DNA from: Tritonibacter scottomollicae
GTDB taxonomy: Bacteria; Pseudomonadota; Alphaproteobacteria; Rhodobacterales; Rhodobacteraceae
Length of the DNA: 64,000 bases
NCBI RefSeq assembly: GCF_003003215.1
Contig: NZ_PVUF01000001.1
Span: forward strand, 62,001-126,000
Direction: 5' to 3'
A program made the position numbers and the translations under genes. Of the stretch, positions 28,099-37,251 are shown one piece after another (within the stretch, counting starts at the first letter, position 1; the number at the start of each line of letters is the position of its first letter). Under the pieces are notes generated by a model. The model ran no database searches and was not told the DNA's origin. It saw nothing but the letters and a program-made list of their open reading frames with translations.

Positions 28099-28959
28099 AT
28101 GTCCGGTCTTCTCCGGGTTGCGGATCACATAGACCTTCGTGATCCGCCCCTCGCGGATTTCCAGCGCGGTGGCCTGTACCAACCCTTCCGGTTCCAGGCT
28201 GAGGATCGCAGGCAGCCCGTTCAGCATGGCAAACCGCCAGCGCGGCGGCAGATGAGCGCCGGACTTGCGCGCCAGCCCCTCGGCCAATCGCATGACCTTG
28301 GCGCGCCCGTAGATTGGGTTCAAGGTCGCCAGAACCTTGCCGCCGCCATCGCTGACCAGCTCCACATCCTGCGCCAGAAGCTGTGTCAGCGCCGCCATGT
28401 CGCCGGTCTTGGATGCGCGAAAGAAGGCTTCGGTCAGGGCGCGCCCCTCTTCGGGCGGAACCGTGGCGCGGGGACGCTCCGCCTGCACGTGGCGGCGTGC
28501 GCGTGACACCAGCTGGCGGCAGGCGGCAGGGCTGCGGTCAAGCGCCTCGGCCACCTCGTCGTGGCTGTTGCCAAACACGTCATGCAGCAGAAACGCGGCG
28601 CGTTCCAGCGGCGTCAGCCGCTCCAGCGCCAACAGCAGCGCCACCGAGACATCATGGTCCAGCCGCTCTGTCGGATCCTCGGTCAGCAAGGGTTCCGGCA
28701 GCCAGGCGCCGGTATAGGTCTCGCGCTTCACCCGCGCCGATTTCAGCTGATCGAGACAGAGCCGCGTCACCACCCGCACCAGATAGCCGGTGGCATCGCG
28801 GACCTCGTCCTGCGGCGCGGACTGCCAGCGCAGGAAGGCCTCCTGCAGCACGTCCTCCGCATCCGCAACGCTGCCCAGCATGCGGTAGGCGACCGCGAAC
28901 AATCGCGGCCGCGCGGTCAGGAACACATCGGCTCCCATATCCTGTGGCTTGTGGCTCAC
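28069..28959 (-). CDS. ECF41-type RNA polymerase sigma factor with SnoaL-like C-terminal domain
   Basis: A 296-residue sigma-70 family factor. Sigma2 is at residues about 12-80 (LFAVAYRMLGSVADAEDVLQ, EAFLRW) and sigma4 at about 105-160 (LERLTPLERAAFLLHDVFG). A C-terminal SnoaL-like domain of about 120 residues follows. The three ECF41 signatures are visible: WLPEP in the linker, DGGGK near residue 205 and the NPDK-type NPEKTGHL close to the C-terminus. In ECF41 factors the fused domain modulates activity instead of an anti-sigma factor. The GTG start at 28959 overlaps the upstream stop; an ATG seven codons in is possible. Confidence 0.92.
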   Translation of the reverse strand: MSHKPQDMGADVFLTARPRLFAVAYRMLGSVADAEDVLQEAFLRWQSAPQDEVRDATGYLVRVVTRLCLDQLKSARVKRETYTGAWLPEPLLTEDPTERLDHDVSVALLLALERLTPLERAAFLLHDVFGNSHDEVAEALDRSPAACRQLVSRARRHVQAERPRATVPPEEGRALTEAFFRASKTGDMAALTQLLAQDVELVSDGGGKVLATLNPIYGRAKVMRLAEGLARKSGAHLPPRWRFAMLNGLPAILSLEPEGLVQATALEIREGRITKVYVIRNPEKTGHLSSALQLQG

Positions 28960-29417
28960 GCGGCGCTGGTCTCCTTGGTCACAGGATGCGGCGTGCGAAA
29001 GCCGATGGCAATGCGGTTCCAGGCGTTGATCGCGCCGATCAGCAGCGTCAGCGCCACCTGTTCACGCGGCGAGAACTGCGCCTCCACCAGCGCGTAGTCT
29101 TCATCGGGGGCGGCCGTCTCCGCCACCAGGGTCAGCGCCTCGGTCCAGGCAAGGGCGGCCTGTTCGCGCGCTGAGTAAAGAGTGCTTTCGCGCCAGGCGG
29201 GCAGCAGATGCATGCGGTCCTCGCTTTCGCCCATCTTGCGGGCGTCATGGGTGTGCATGTGGATGCAGAAGGCACAGCCGTTGATCTGGCTGGCACGCAG
29301 CTTCACCAGTTCGATGATGGTCATGTCGAGGCCGGAGGCCTTCAGCAGCTCTTCCTGCTCCATCATCGGTTTGAAGAGATCACCGGCAGCGGCAAACTGG
29401 TCGAGACGTTGGGTCAT
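28956..29417 (-). CDS. Carboxymuconolactone decarboxylase family protein (ECF41 partner)
   Basis: A 153-residue AhpD-like protein. The motif INGCAFCIHMHTHDARKMGE carries the C-x-x-C and His residues of the family, preceded by IIELVKLRASQ. CMD/oxidoreductase/epimerase (COE) genes next to ECF41 factors are the known targets of those factors. Here the gene directly precedes and overlaps the sigma gene (GTGA), with a canonical ECF41 promoter upstream. The start at 29417 has AGGA upstream. Its physiological substrate is unknown. Confidence 0.9.
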   Translation of the reverse strand: MTQRLDQFAAAGDLFKPMMEQEELLKASGLDMTIIELVKLRASQINGCAFCIHMHTHDARKMGESEDRMHLLPAWRESTLYSAREQAALAWTEALTLVAETAAPDEDYALVEAQFSPREQVALTLLIGAINAWNRIAIGFRTPHPVTKETSAA

Positions 29418-29456
29418 GGGTCCTGTTCCTTTCTCAGTCAGAGGGGACGCAGACAG

Positions 29457-29483
29457 GACGAGCCAGCCCCACGCGCTGTGACA
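29457..29483 (-). promoter_or_regulatory. ECF41-dependent promoter (TGTCACA-N16-CGTC)
   Basis: On the minus strand TGTCACA (29477-29483) is followed by exactly 16 bases and CGTC (29457-29460), about 40 bases before the CMD start. This equals the promoter motif described for ECF41 sigma factors, implying autoregulation of the CMD-sigma operon. Confidence 0.88.
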
Positions 29484-29500
29484 CGCGGGGGGAGATTTTT

Positions 29501-30391
29501 TCAGCGTTTGCCGTAATAAAGCCCGACCACATGTTCGGCTTCGGCAAAGAACAGCCAACGGGTGCAGGCGACACCGATGATATGAGACAGCACGGCAAGG
29601 CCCGCGAGGGCGTGTTTCAGCGCCAGTCCACCAACCGGCAGCGCCAGGCACAGGAGCGGCAGCACGATCGCCAGCACAAAGCCGATCACCCGCAGCCGGG
29701 CGGCATGTTTGCGGCCCAACTGATGCACAAATTCGCGCAGCAGGTAATTGGTGCCGGTATGGGGCGGCTCAAACGCGCGCACCTGACCACGGGTGCCGAG
29801 GCCGGTGGCGCTGGCTATCGTCGTGCCGGAGGTGTCAAAGGCGCGATCCCCCTGATGCCAATAGGCCAACAGGGTGAGCCCGGCGAGCACCAAAAGCCCC
29901 GTTGCCTTGCTCTCTTGCCCGGCCAGCAGGGCGCCCCCGGCAAGCGACAGGGTCAGGAACAGCGCCGGGGTCAGAGGGATCATGTTCCAGCGCGGCACCG
30001 TCCTGAGCTGGGCATAGATCATCGAGGTGGTGAAGACGGTGGCGATGCTGAGCGCTGCGCCAAGCGCGCCGAGGAACGGCCAGTGGGTTTCGAGGAAGAT
30101 CGCCCCAATGGCGTAGAGGCCCATGGTCAGCAGGGCCACCACCGCGCAACAGCCCTCACGCGAGAGCCAGCTGCTGCGCCATTGCGAAAACGCCTTCCAC
30201 GCCCGTTCTGGACGTCCGAGGTGCAAGGTGGAGGCCAAGAGCCCGCCCACCGCCAGTGCATAGGCGATGGCGTAGAATATAAAGGCGACCCAGCCGGTGA
30301 CCGCAGGCAGGCCAAGGCCGAGGAAGAACAACAGGCCGAAGCCAAGCCCGGACAGGGTGGTGAAGGCGATGACGGGAGGGGCCGGGTGCAT
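29501..30391 (-). CDS. soeC: SoeC-like membrane anchor (DmsC family)
   Basis: A 296-residue integral membrane protein with about eight hydrophobic helices, of the DmsC family (FTTLSGLGFGLLFFLGLGLP at the start; LHLGRPERAWKAFSQWRSSW, the conserved cytoplasmic HLGRP loop, near residue 57). It anchors the iron-sulfur and molybdopterin subunits and exchanges electrons with the quinone pool. The start overlaps the SoeB stop (ATGA). Sequence alone cannot separate it from a DMSO reductase anchor; context with xsc and two sulfite-type exporters favours sulfite oxidation. Confidence 0.75.
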   Translation of the reverse strand: MHPAPPVIAFTTLSGLGFGLLFFLGLGLPAVTGWVAFIFYAIAYALAVGGLLASTLHLGRPERAWKAFSQWRSSWLSREGCCAVVALLTMGLYAIGAIFLETHWPFLGALGAALSIATVFTTSMIYAQLRTVPRWNMIPLTPALFLTLSLAGGALLAGQESKATGLLVLAGLTLLAYWHQGDRAFDTSGTTIASATGLGTRGQVRAFEPPHTGTNYLLREFVHQLGRKHAARLRVIGFVLAIVLPLLCLALPVGGLALKHALAGLAVLSHIIGVACTRWLFFAEAEHVVGLYYGKR

Positions 30392-31197
30392 CAGCTTTGT
30401 CCTCCGGGCAGTTTGTCCAAGGCACGGTCGAGCCAGCCGAGAAAGCCTCCCGCCTCCTCGGTGACGGGGGCCAGCAGCGGCGCGAGGAGGTCGATGTCGC
30501 CCGCGCCCTGTTCCATGCCCTGCGCGGCGAGCGTGTCCTTGGGGCGGGGCGGCAGGTATTTGTTCACCGGCTTGGTGCCCTGTTCGGGCATCAGGTCCAT
30601 GCCGCCGCGCTCCGCGACCAATTGCGAGACATCCGACGTCGGGTCGCCGAGATCGCCGAAATGGCGTGCACCGGCGGGGCAGGTGCGCACGCAGGCGGGC
30701 ACGCGGTCCTCTTCGGGGAGGTTTTCGTTGTAGATCCGATCCACGCAGAGGGTGCATTTCTTCATCACCCCGGCGGCCAGATCGAGCTCGCGCGCCCCGT
30801 AGGGGCAGGACCACGCGCAGAGGCCGCAGCCGATGCAGTCGCTCTCGTTGACCAGCACGATGCCGTCTTCCACCCGTTTGTAGCTGGCGCCGGTGGGGCA
30901 GACAGTGACGCAGGGGGCGTCTTCGCAGTGCAGGCAGGATTTCGGGAAGTGGATCAGCTGGGCGGCGTGGGCGGGGTCTGTGCCGCAGGCTTCTGGCTGT
31001 ACCTCGTAGGAATGCACACGGTTGAGGAAGGTACCCGAGGGATCGGCGCCATAGGCGTCCTGATCGGAGAGCGGCGCACCGTAGTTTTCGGTGTTCCAGC
31101 CTTTGCAGGAGATCACGCAGGCATGGCAGCCGACGCAGGTGTCGAGATCGATCACCAGACCCATCTTGCGGGTGGTTTCGGTGGGGAGGTCGGTCAT
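30391..31197 (-). CDS. soeB: SoeB-like four-cluster iron-sulfur subunit (DmsB family)
   Basis: A 268-residue ferredoxin-like electron-transfer subunit. Cys clusters include CVGCHACVISCKGWN, CLHCEDAPCVTVCP, CIGCGLCAWSCPYGA and the CTLC...CVRTCP pair, enough for four 4Fe-4S clusters as in DmsB. It passes electrons from SoeA to the membrane anchor. It lies between SoeA and SoeC in one operon. The 91-base gap to soeA holds a GC-rich near-palindrome (GGACCGGGGC/GCCCCGGACC) and the motif CCCCGAGGTATTTTC. Confidence 0.8.
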   Translation of the reverse strand: MTDLPTETTRKMGLVIDLDTCVGCHACVISCKGWNTENYGAPLSDQDAYGADPSGTFLNRVHSYEVQPEACGTDPAHAAQLIHFPKSCLHCEDAPCVTVCPTGASYKRVEDGIVLVNESDCIGCGLCAWSCPYGARELDLAAGVMKKCTLCVDRIYNENLPEEDRVPACVRTCPAGARHFGDLGDPTSDVSQLVAERGGMDLMPEQGTKPVNKYLPPRPKDTLAAQGMEQGAGDIDLLAPLLAPVTEEAGGFLGWLDRALDKLPGGQS

Positions 31198-31288
31198 CGG
31201 GTCGGGCCTCCGTCTGTGATGTGGGTGCAGGACCGGGGCGCGGCCCCGGACCCCGAGGTATTTTCAAAAAGATGAAAGGGTGTGGAGG

Positions 31289-34111
31289 TCATTTGCCGAC
31301 CTTCCATGTGAGGGTGCCGGGGCCTAAGCCGACCGGGGAGGCTTGGGGAGGGGTCTCGGGCTGGCTTTGGGTGAGGTCCTTTGGCGGGGCGGCTTTTTCC
31401 AGTTTGACCTTGAGGTCGAACCAAGCGGCCTGTCCGGTAACGGGATCGGAATTGGCCCACCGCAGCCCGTCGCCCTTGGGCGGCAGCAGCTCGTGGATCA
31501 GGTGGTTCATCAGGAAGCCTTTGGTGGCTTCTGGGGCGTCCTCGGTGAGGGCCCAGGCGCCCTTGCGCTTGCCGATGGCGTTCCAGGTCCAGACGGTGTT
31601 TTCATTGAGGGCTGCCATTTCCATCACGGGCACGGTGATTTCGCCATGAGGAGAGGTGACGCGGGCCCAGTCGCCGTCTTCAAGCCCTGCGTCGCGCATC
31701 AGTTTGGTGGGCACATAGAGCGGGTTGTGGCCATGCAGCTGGCGGAGCCAGGCGTTCTGGCTGCCCCAGGAATGATACATCGCCATCGGGCGCTGGGTGA
31801 GGGCGTTGACGGTGAAGCCCGCGTTGCCTTGTTGGTCGGTGTCGTACCAGATTGGCAGCGGCGTCATGGTGTCTTGGATGCGGACGCGCAGGTGGTCGGG
31901 GGGCTGACGCTCGCCGTGGCCTTCGGCCGCCAGCTGGAATTTGCGCAGCGGCTCCACATAGAGCTGGAACAGATAGGGTTGCGGCGCGTCGAACAGGCCG
32001 AGCTCCACCGCCCAGTCCTGATAGGCCATGTTCCAAGGTTTGTAGTAGCTGGCGTCCTCGGGGATGTGCTTGAGGAAAAAGCCGCCGTTCTCGATATAGC
32101 GGTCGAGCTGGTCCGGGTTGGGCGCGCCACGTCCCGTTTCGGTGCCGTCGCCGCGAAAGCCCGCAAGCGGGCCGATGCCGGGCTTGCGCTGGTGGTTGAC
32201 GATATAATCGGCGTAGTCTTGGTATTTCGCGCTGCCGTCCTCGTTGGTGAAGCCGGGCAGCTTCATCCGGTTGGCAAGGTCGACCAGCACGGACTGGAAA
32301 CCGCGGACGTCGCGGTCTGGCTCCACCACTGGCCAGCGGATCGCATCCGCCGCGCCGTCCGCCTCGCAGATCGGGCGATCCAGCAGCGAGATGCAGTCGT
32401 GTCGTTCCAGATAGGTGGTGTCGGGCAGGATCAGATCGGCATAGGCGACCATTTCCGAAGAATAGGCATCGGAGTAGATCAGATGCGGGATGACGTACTC
32501 GCCGTTCTCGTCGGTGTCGGTCAGCATCTCCATGACACCTTGGGTGTTCATCGAGGAGTTCCACGCCATGTTCGCCATGTAGAGGAACAGCGTGTCGATC
32601 TTGTAGGGGTCACCTGCATGGGCGTTGGAGACCACCATATGCATCAGCCCGTGGCTGGACATCGGGTTCTCCCAGGTGAACGCCTTGTCGATGCGCGCCG
32701 GGCTGCCGTCATTGAGCAGCGCCAGATGCTCCGGCCCCTGCACAAAGCCCAGGTGCGGGCCGTCCAGCGGTTTGCCCGGTGTGACGCGGCAGTGGGGCGG
32801 TGGATGTGCGGTGGCGGGTTTGGGATAGGGCGGTTTGAAACGAAAACCGCCGGGAACCTCCACCGTGCCGAGCAGGATTTGCAGAACATGCAGCGCCCGG
32901 CAGGTCTGAAAGCCGTTGGCATGGGCGGAGACGCCACGCATCGCATGCATGGAGACCGGACGGCCTACCATGGTCTTGTGGGTCTCTCCGCGGAAATCGG
33001 TCCATTCACGGTCCAGCTCGAACGCTTCGTCAAAGGCGACGCGGGCGATTTCGGCAGCGATGGCGCGGATACGCGGGGCGGGGATGCCGCAGCGCTCTGC
33101 CACCGCCTCCGGGGCGTAGTCGTCTGACAGATATCGCTCCGCCATCAGCCGGAAGACCGAGACATGGGTGACATCGCCCATCTGGAAACTGCCATTGAGG
33201 TCGGGGCGCACGCCATGCATGTCGAAGGGTGCCAGCTGGCCGGTCTTGCGGTTGATCACCAGCGGTGCGCCGTGATCATCGCGCAGAAACAGGCCAAAGT
33301 CGGCGCTGTCCTTGTCCTGGTTCACCAGCACCGGCGCGTTGGTGTAGCGGGAGAGGTAATCCAGATCGATCTTGCCCGCCTTCATCAGCACATGGACTAG
33401 CGACAGGATGAACAGCCCGTCGCTGCCGGGGGTGATGCCGACCCAGTCATCCGCCACAGCGTTATAGCCGGTGCGGATCGGGTTGACACCGATCACCCGT
33501 GCGCCGCGTGCCTTGATCTTGCCGATGCCCATCTTGATCGGGTTGCTGTCGTGATCCTCGGCGACGCCGAACAGCAGGAACAGTTTGGTATGATCCCAGT
33601 CGGGCTGGCCGAACTCCCAGAAGGCACCACCCATGGTGTAGATGCCCGCCGTGGCCATGTTGACGGAGCAGAACCCGCCATGCGCCGCGTAGTTGCAGGT
33701 GCCGAAGTTCTGCGCCCAGAAGCTGGTGAAGCTTTGCGACTGGTCACGCCCCGTAAAGAACGCCAGCTTTTCGGGGTGATCCTTGCGCAACGGCTCCAGC
33801 CAGCCCTGCGCGATGTCGAGTGCCTCGTCCCAGGAGATTTCCTCAAATTCGCCGGAGCGGCGCGGACCGACACGTTTCAGCGGCGCGCGCAGGCGGGAGG
33901 GGGCGTTGTGCTGCATGATGCCGGCAGAGCCCTTTGCGCAGAGCACGCCCTTGTTGACCGGGTGGTCGCGGTTGCCCTCGATATAGGCGACCTTGCCCTC
34001 CTTCATGTGGACGTTGATGCCACAGCGGCAGGCGCACATGTAGCAGGTCGTCTTGCGGATCTCGTCCGAGACCGGCGGCGAGGTGTCCACCTCGGGTTGC
34101 TGGAATGTCAT
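31289..34111 (-). CDS. soeA: SoeA-like molybdopterin subunit, probable cytoplasmic sulfite dehydrogenase
   Basis: A 940-residue molybdopterin oxidoreductase of the DMSO reductase superfamily. The N-terminal 4Fe-4S motif is C23-x2-C26-x3-C30-x27-C58. There is no twin-arginine signal, so the enzyme should face the cytoplasm, unlike DmsA. The C-terminal molydopterin dinucleotide-binding domain starts around residue 790. SoeABC of Allochromatium and of Roseobacter-group bacteria oxidises cytoplasmic sulfite to sulfate. Position beside YeiH, AckA, TauE and Xsc supports this reading. AAGGGAGG precedes the ATG. A yeiH-like gene ends 24 bases upstream. Confidence 0.8.
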   Translation of the reverse strand: MTFQQPEVDTSPPVSDEIRKTTCYMCACRCGINVHMKEGKVAYIEGNRDHPVNKGVLCAKGSAGIMQHNAPSRLRAPLKRVGPRRSGEFEEISWDEALDIAQGWLEPLRKDHPEKLAFFTGRDQSQSFTSFWAQNFGTCNYAAHGGFCSVNMATAGIYTMGGAFWEFGQPDWDHTKLFLLFGVAEDHDSNPIKMGIGKIKARGARVIGVNPIRTGYNAVADDWVGITPGSDGLFILSLVHVLMKAGKIDLDYLSRYTNAPVLVNQDKDSADFGLFLRDDHGAPLVINRKTGQLAPFDMHGVRPDLNGSFQMGDVTHVSVFRLMAERYLSDDYAPEAVAERCGIPAPRIRAIAAEIARVAFDEAFELDREWTDFRGETHKTMVGRPVSMHAMRGVSAHANGFQTCRALHVLQILLGTVEVPGGFRFKPPYPKPATAHPPPHCRVTPGKPLDGPHLGFVQGPEHLALLNDGSPARIDKAFTWENPMSSHGLMHMVVSNAHAGDPYKIDTLFLYMANMAWNSSMNTQGVMEMLTDTDENGEYVIPHLIYSDAYSSEMVAYADLILPDTTYLERHDCISLLDRPICEADGAADAIRWPVVEPDRDVRGFQSVLVDLANRMKLPGFTNEDGSAKYQDYADYIVNHQRKPGIGPLAGFRGDGTETGRGAPNPDQLDRYIENGGFFLKHIPEDASYYKPWNMAYQDWAVELGLFDAPQPYLFQLYVEPLRKFQLAAEGHGERQPPDHLRVRIQDTMTPLPIWYDTDQQGNAGFTVNALTQRPMAMYHSWGSQNAWLRQLHGHNPLYVPTKLMRDAGLEDGDWARVTSPHGEITVPVMEMAALNENTVWTWNAIGKRKGAWALTEDAPEATKGFLMNHLIHELLPPKGDGLRWANSDPVTGQAAWFDLKVKLEKAAPPKDLTQSQPETPPQASPVGLGPGTLTWKVGK

Positions 34112-34135
34112 CTGGCCTCCCTTAAATTTCGCCCC

Positions 34136-35173
34136 TCAGGTCAAAAGCGTGATCCCTGTCAGTATGACCCCGGCAATAAACAATGTTTCGACAATCAAGA
34201 GCGCGATGGCAGCACCGCCGACAGAAAGCACCTGCTTGAGGTTGCTCTTCATGCCGACGGCGGCAATGGCGATCAGCAACAGCCAACGCGAGCAGGCGCT
34301 GAGGAAATCGCTCAGCGCGGGCGGAATGAGACCGAAGGAATTGAGTGCGGCCAGCGCGATGAAGGCGATGACGAACCCGGGCAGCAGCGGGGGTTGCTTG
34401 CCATCCGACGGTGCCTCTAACCGGCTGCGGATCATCAAGGAGGCCACCAGCACCACCGGCGCCAGCATCGACACGCGGATCAGCTTGACCAACGTGGCAG
34501 TGTCGCCGGTCTCCTCGGAGATCGAGAACCCCGCGCCGACCACCTGCGCCACATCGTGGATAGTTCCGCCGAGGAAAACTCCGGCCTGGATGTGGTCGAA
34601 CTCCATGAACCGGGCAAGGATCGGGTAGGCGATCATCGCCACAGTCGACAGGACGGTGACGCCCATGACGGTGAAGATCAGCCGCTGTTCGCTGCGTTCG
34701 TCGCGCGGCAGGATCGCGGCGATCGCCATCGCTGCCGACGCGCCGCAGATCGCCACGGACCCGGCTGTCAGCAGGGCAAAGCGCCAGCCGTGGCCGAAGA
34801 ACCGCGCGATCAGGAGGCCAAAGCCGATGGTGGCCACCACGCCGCCCGCGGTGAGCAGAATCAGCGGCAGGCCAAGGCCCGCCAGCACCATCATCGACAC
34901 CCGCACGCCCAGTAGCGCCACGCCGAGCCTGAGCAGCGTTCGTGCCGAGAACGCCACGCCGGGCACCGTGCGCCCCTCTTCGCCAAGAAAGCTGACCGCG
35001 ATCCCCAGAAGCAGCGCCAACAACATCGCAGGGGTCGCGTAATGCTCTGCCAGAAACTGTGCGGTGACCGCGACGATGATCGAAACTGCCACGCCGGGAA
35101 AAAGCGCCTTCGCGGTGATACGAAAGGTCTGGATCGTGGAAGACAGGCGGGCAGGCAGGAGGGTGTCGGTCAA
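34136..35173 (-). CDS. YeiH-type putative sulfate/sulfite exporter (UPF0324)
   Basis: A 345-residue membrane protein with about ten helices, of the putative sulfate exporter (PSE/YeiH) family: LLALLLGIAVSFLG, LLRLGVALLGVRVSM, AICGASAAMAIAAILPRDER (conserved in the family) and VFLGGTIHDVAQVVGAGFSI. Such genes recur next to sulfonate-degradation genes. The start is unsettled: a TTG at 35173 with GAAGG eight bases upstream is preferred over a TTG at 35203 with no ribosome site; no ATG fits. It precedes soeA by 24 bases, so yeiH-soeABC is probably one operon. Confidence 0.82.
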   Translation of the reverse strand: MTDTLLPARLSSTIQTFRITAKALFPGVAVSIIVAVTAQFLAEHYATPAMLLALLLGIAVSFLGEEGRTVPGVAFSARTLLRLGVALLGVRVSMMVLAGLGLPLILLTAGGVVATIGFGLLIARFFGHGWRFALLTAGSVAICGASAAMAIAAILPRDERSEQRLIFTVMGVTVLSTVAMIAYPILARFMEFDHIQAGVFLGGTIHDVAQVVGAGFSISEETGDTATLVKLIRVSMLAPVVLVASLMIRSRLEAPSDGKQPPLLPGFVIAFIALAALNSFGLIPPALSDFLSACSRWLLLIAIAAVGMKSNLKQVLSVGGAAIALLIVETLFIAGVILTGITLLT

Positions 35174-35342
35174 GGGATGGCCTTCGGGATGTGATGTGCG
35201 CAAGCACAGGCAGGGAATTGGTGTATCATTTGTGTAGCAATTTGCGCCGCCCTCGCAAGGTGAAACAATTGGCTAATTTACCTGCCATAAGTGGTAGTTC
35301 TGTTCTGCGTTTTTGAAAAGAGGAGGACATTTGTTTCGCCTC

Positions 35343-36497
35343 TCATTGGGTGTCAGCGATCAATGCGCGCGCGTGCATGGCGATCTGGCGTTCCTCTTCT
35401 GCGGGCACGATCCAGGCGGAGGGCTGACTGTCTGCGGAGGTCAGGCAGGCGGCGTTTTCGGCATTGCGGTGCGGGTCCGGGATGCAGCCGAGCCATGAGA
35501 ACCCGGCAAGGATACGCGCCCGGATGGCGTCGGCGTTTTCTCCGATACCGCCGGTAAAGGCGATGGCGTCACAGCCGCCCATGGCTCCGATCAGGCTGTG
35601 TCCATGCCGGATCGCCCAATAGCAGAAATGCGCGATGGCAAAGCGTGCCTCCGGGGTGTCGGCCTCCTCCAGCGCGCGCATGTCGGACAGCCCGCCGGAC
35701 AATCCCGCAAGGCCGGATTTGCTGTTCAGCAGGGTTCTGGTCTGTGTGAGGCCGATCTCCTCCACCAGTCGCAGGGTCGCATTGGCGTCCAGCGTACCCA
35801 CCCGCGTGCCCATCGTCAGGCCTTCGAGTGGGGAATAGCCCATGGTGGTGGCCACTGACTGACCGTTCTCAATGGCGCAGATGGAGGCGCCATTGCCGAG
35901 GTGAAAGGCCAGCAGTCGTGTGGGCAGTGGCGTGCCGGAGATCTCCGGCAGGCGACGACACAGCGCGGCATAGGACAGCCCGTGAAATCCGTAGCGGCGC
36001 AGCCCCAGCGCCTCGGCCTCGGGCGGCAGGGCGTATCGTTGTGCCACCTCCGGCGCAGTGGCGTGAAAGGCGGTGTCGAAACTGGCATATTGCGGCACTT
36101 CGGGCGCGAGATGGTCGAGGGCATCAATCGCGGACAGCGCATGTGGGTTGTGCAAAGGGGCCAGTGGCACGCAGGCGGCAATCTGCGCGCGGATCTCCGG
36201 TGTGATACGTGTCGGGGCAGTCAATTGCGTGCCGCCATGGACCACGCGGTGGGCGACCGCGCGCAGCGCTTCAGGGCCGATGCCGTCGTGTGCCAGCCGC
36301 GCTAGCACCGCCGACAGCGCATGGCGATGATCGGGCAGGGCCACGGCTTCGCCTTCAGCGCCAATGCGCAGCTGGCCGGCACCGCCGATGCCATCAGCGA
36401 CACCGCTGAGCCGTTCTTGCAGCTGCGCATCGAAGACCGCGAATTTCACCGACGACGAGCCGGTGTTCAGCACCAGAATATCCGATGGCGCGGTCAT
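35343..36497 (-). CDS. ackA: Acetate kinase
   Basis: A 384-residue ASKHA-fold kinase. LVLNTGSSSVKFAVFD at the N-terminus, AHRVVHGG near residue 85, SFDTAFH, RRYGFHGLSY, LAFHLGNGASICAI and FTGGIGENADAIR are acetate-kinase motifs. In this operon it would convert the acetyl phosphate released by Xsc into acetate and ATP. The usual partner of xsc is phosphotransacetylase, which is absent from the window. The ATG overlaps the tauE stop by four bases, showing tight coupling to the sulfonate operon. Confidence 0.93.
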   Translation of the reverse strand: MTAPSDILVLNTGSSSVKFAVFDAQLQERLSGVADGIGGAGQLRIGAEGEAVALPDHRHALSAVLARLAHDGIGPEALRAVAHRVVHGGTQLTAPTRITPEIRAQIAACVPLAPLHNPHALSAIDALDHLAPEVPQYASFDTAFHATAPEVAQRYALPPEAEALGLRRYGFHGLSYAALCRRLPEISGTPLPTRLLAFHLGNGASICAIENGQSVATTMGYSPLEGLTMGTRVGTLDANATLRLVEEIGLTQTRTLLNSKSGLAGLSGGLSDMRALEEADTPEARFAIAHFCYWAIRHGHSLIGAMGGCDAIAFTGGIGENADAIRARILAGFSWLGCIPDPHRNAENAACLTSADSQPSAWIVPAEEERQIAMHARALIADTQ

Positions 36498-37246
36498 AGC
36501 GCCACCTTCAGAATGTTCAGCGCTGCAAGCGTGGCCAACAGGATCACCACCTTGCGCCGGAACCCGGCCGGATTCGCGCGCGTAAACCCCTGGCTGCCAA
36601 GCCAGACCCCTGCGCCGAGAATGGGAAAGGCCATCAGCGCCGCCACTGCCGTCTCGTCAGTGACCAGCCCGTGCGCCGACATGGTGGGTAGCGCCATCAG
36701 GTCGATGCCGGTCAGAAACACGATCATGGTGGCACGAAAGCTGGCGGGGCTCATCGCCTGCGCCGACAGGAACGCCGCCGTGGGCAACCCGCCGACCCCG
36801 GCGGCATTGGCGGTGCCGGAGATCACGCCGACCCCGGTGTGACCCAGCGCGCCGATGGGGCGTTTGAGCTGCCAGCCGCTGAGCAGGATCAGGCTGAGCA
36901 ACAGGATCAGAGCGGAGACCGCCAGCCGCGCCTGCACGGGATCAAGTCGCGCCATGATCGCCACGGCGGGGACGACCGCCAGCGCCGCGCCCAACAACAG
37001 CGCGCCTGCCCGGCGCCAGTCCACATGGGCGCGGATGCCGCGCGCCTGAAAGGCAGTCATGGCGATTTCGCAGGAAAACACCACCGGAATCAGCGGCAGC
37101 GGGTTGGTGGTCAGCGCCGCCAAGACGATGAAGATGGCGGAAAAGCCAAAGCCGGAATAGCCCCGGATCGCCGCCGCGCCAAACAGCGCGACCGCAAGGA
37201 ACAGGCCCTGTCCAGTGGTCAAGTCAAAGGGCAGGACCAGAGTCAT
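36494..37246 (-). CDS. tauE: TauE/SafE family sulfite exporter-like protein
   Basis: A 250-residue membrane protein with about eight helices, of the TauE/SafE (DUF81) family: GAAAIRGYSGFGFSAIFIVL near the N-terminus and ISGTANAAGVGGLPTAAFLS in the second repeat are conserved loops. TauE-like proteins are proposed to export sulfite formed by Xsc. The gene lies five bases after xsc and overlaps ackA, an xsc-tauE-ackA operon, which is the main evidence for the substrate. Confidence 0.82.
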   Translation of the reverse strand: MTLVLPFDLTTGQGLFLAVALFGAAAIRGYSGFGFSAIFIVLAALTTNPLPLIPVVFSCEIAMTAFQARGIRAHVDWRRAGALLLGAALAVVPAVAIMARLDPVQARLAVSALILLLSLILLSGWQLKRPIGALGHTGVGVISGTANAAGVGGLPTAAFLSAQAMSPASFRATMIVFLTGIDLMALPTMSAHGLVTDETAVAALMAFPILGAGVWLGSQGFTRANPAGFRRKVVILLATLAALNILKVAL

Positions 37247-37251
37247 TGGCG

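Noticed and set aside
29501-34111. Reading the DmsABC-like genes as a DMSO reductase.
   Set aside because: The molybdopterin subunit has no twin-arginine signal and the neighbours are sulfonate and sulfite genes, so SoeABC is preferred; a phylogeny would decide.
34122-35207. A 361-codon frame overlapping the YeiH gene on the same strand.
   Set aside because: Its translation is Arg/Gly/His-rich without helices, whereas the other frame encodes a clear ten-helix YeiH protein.
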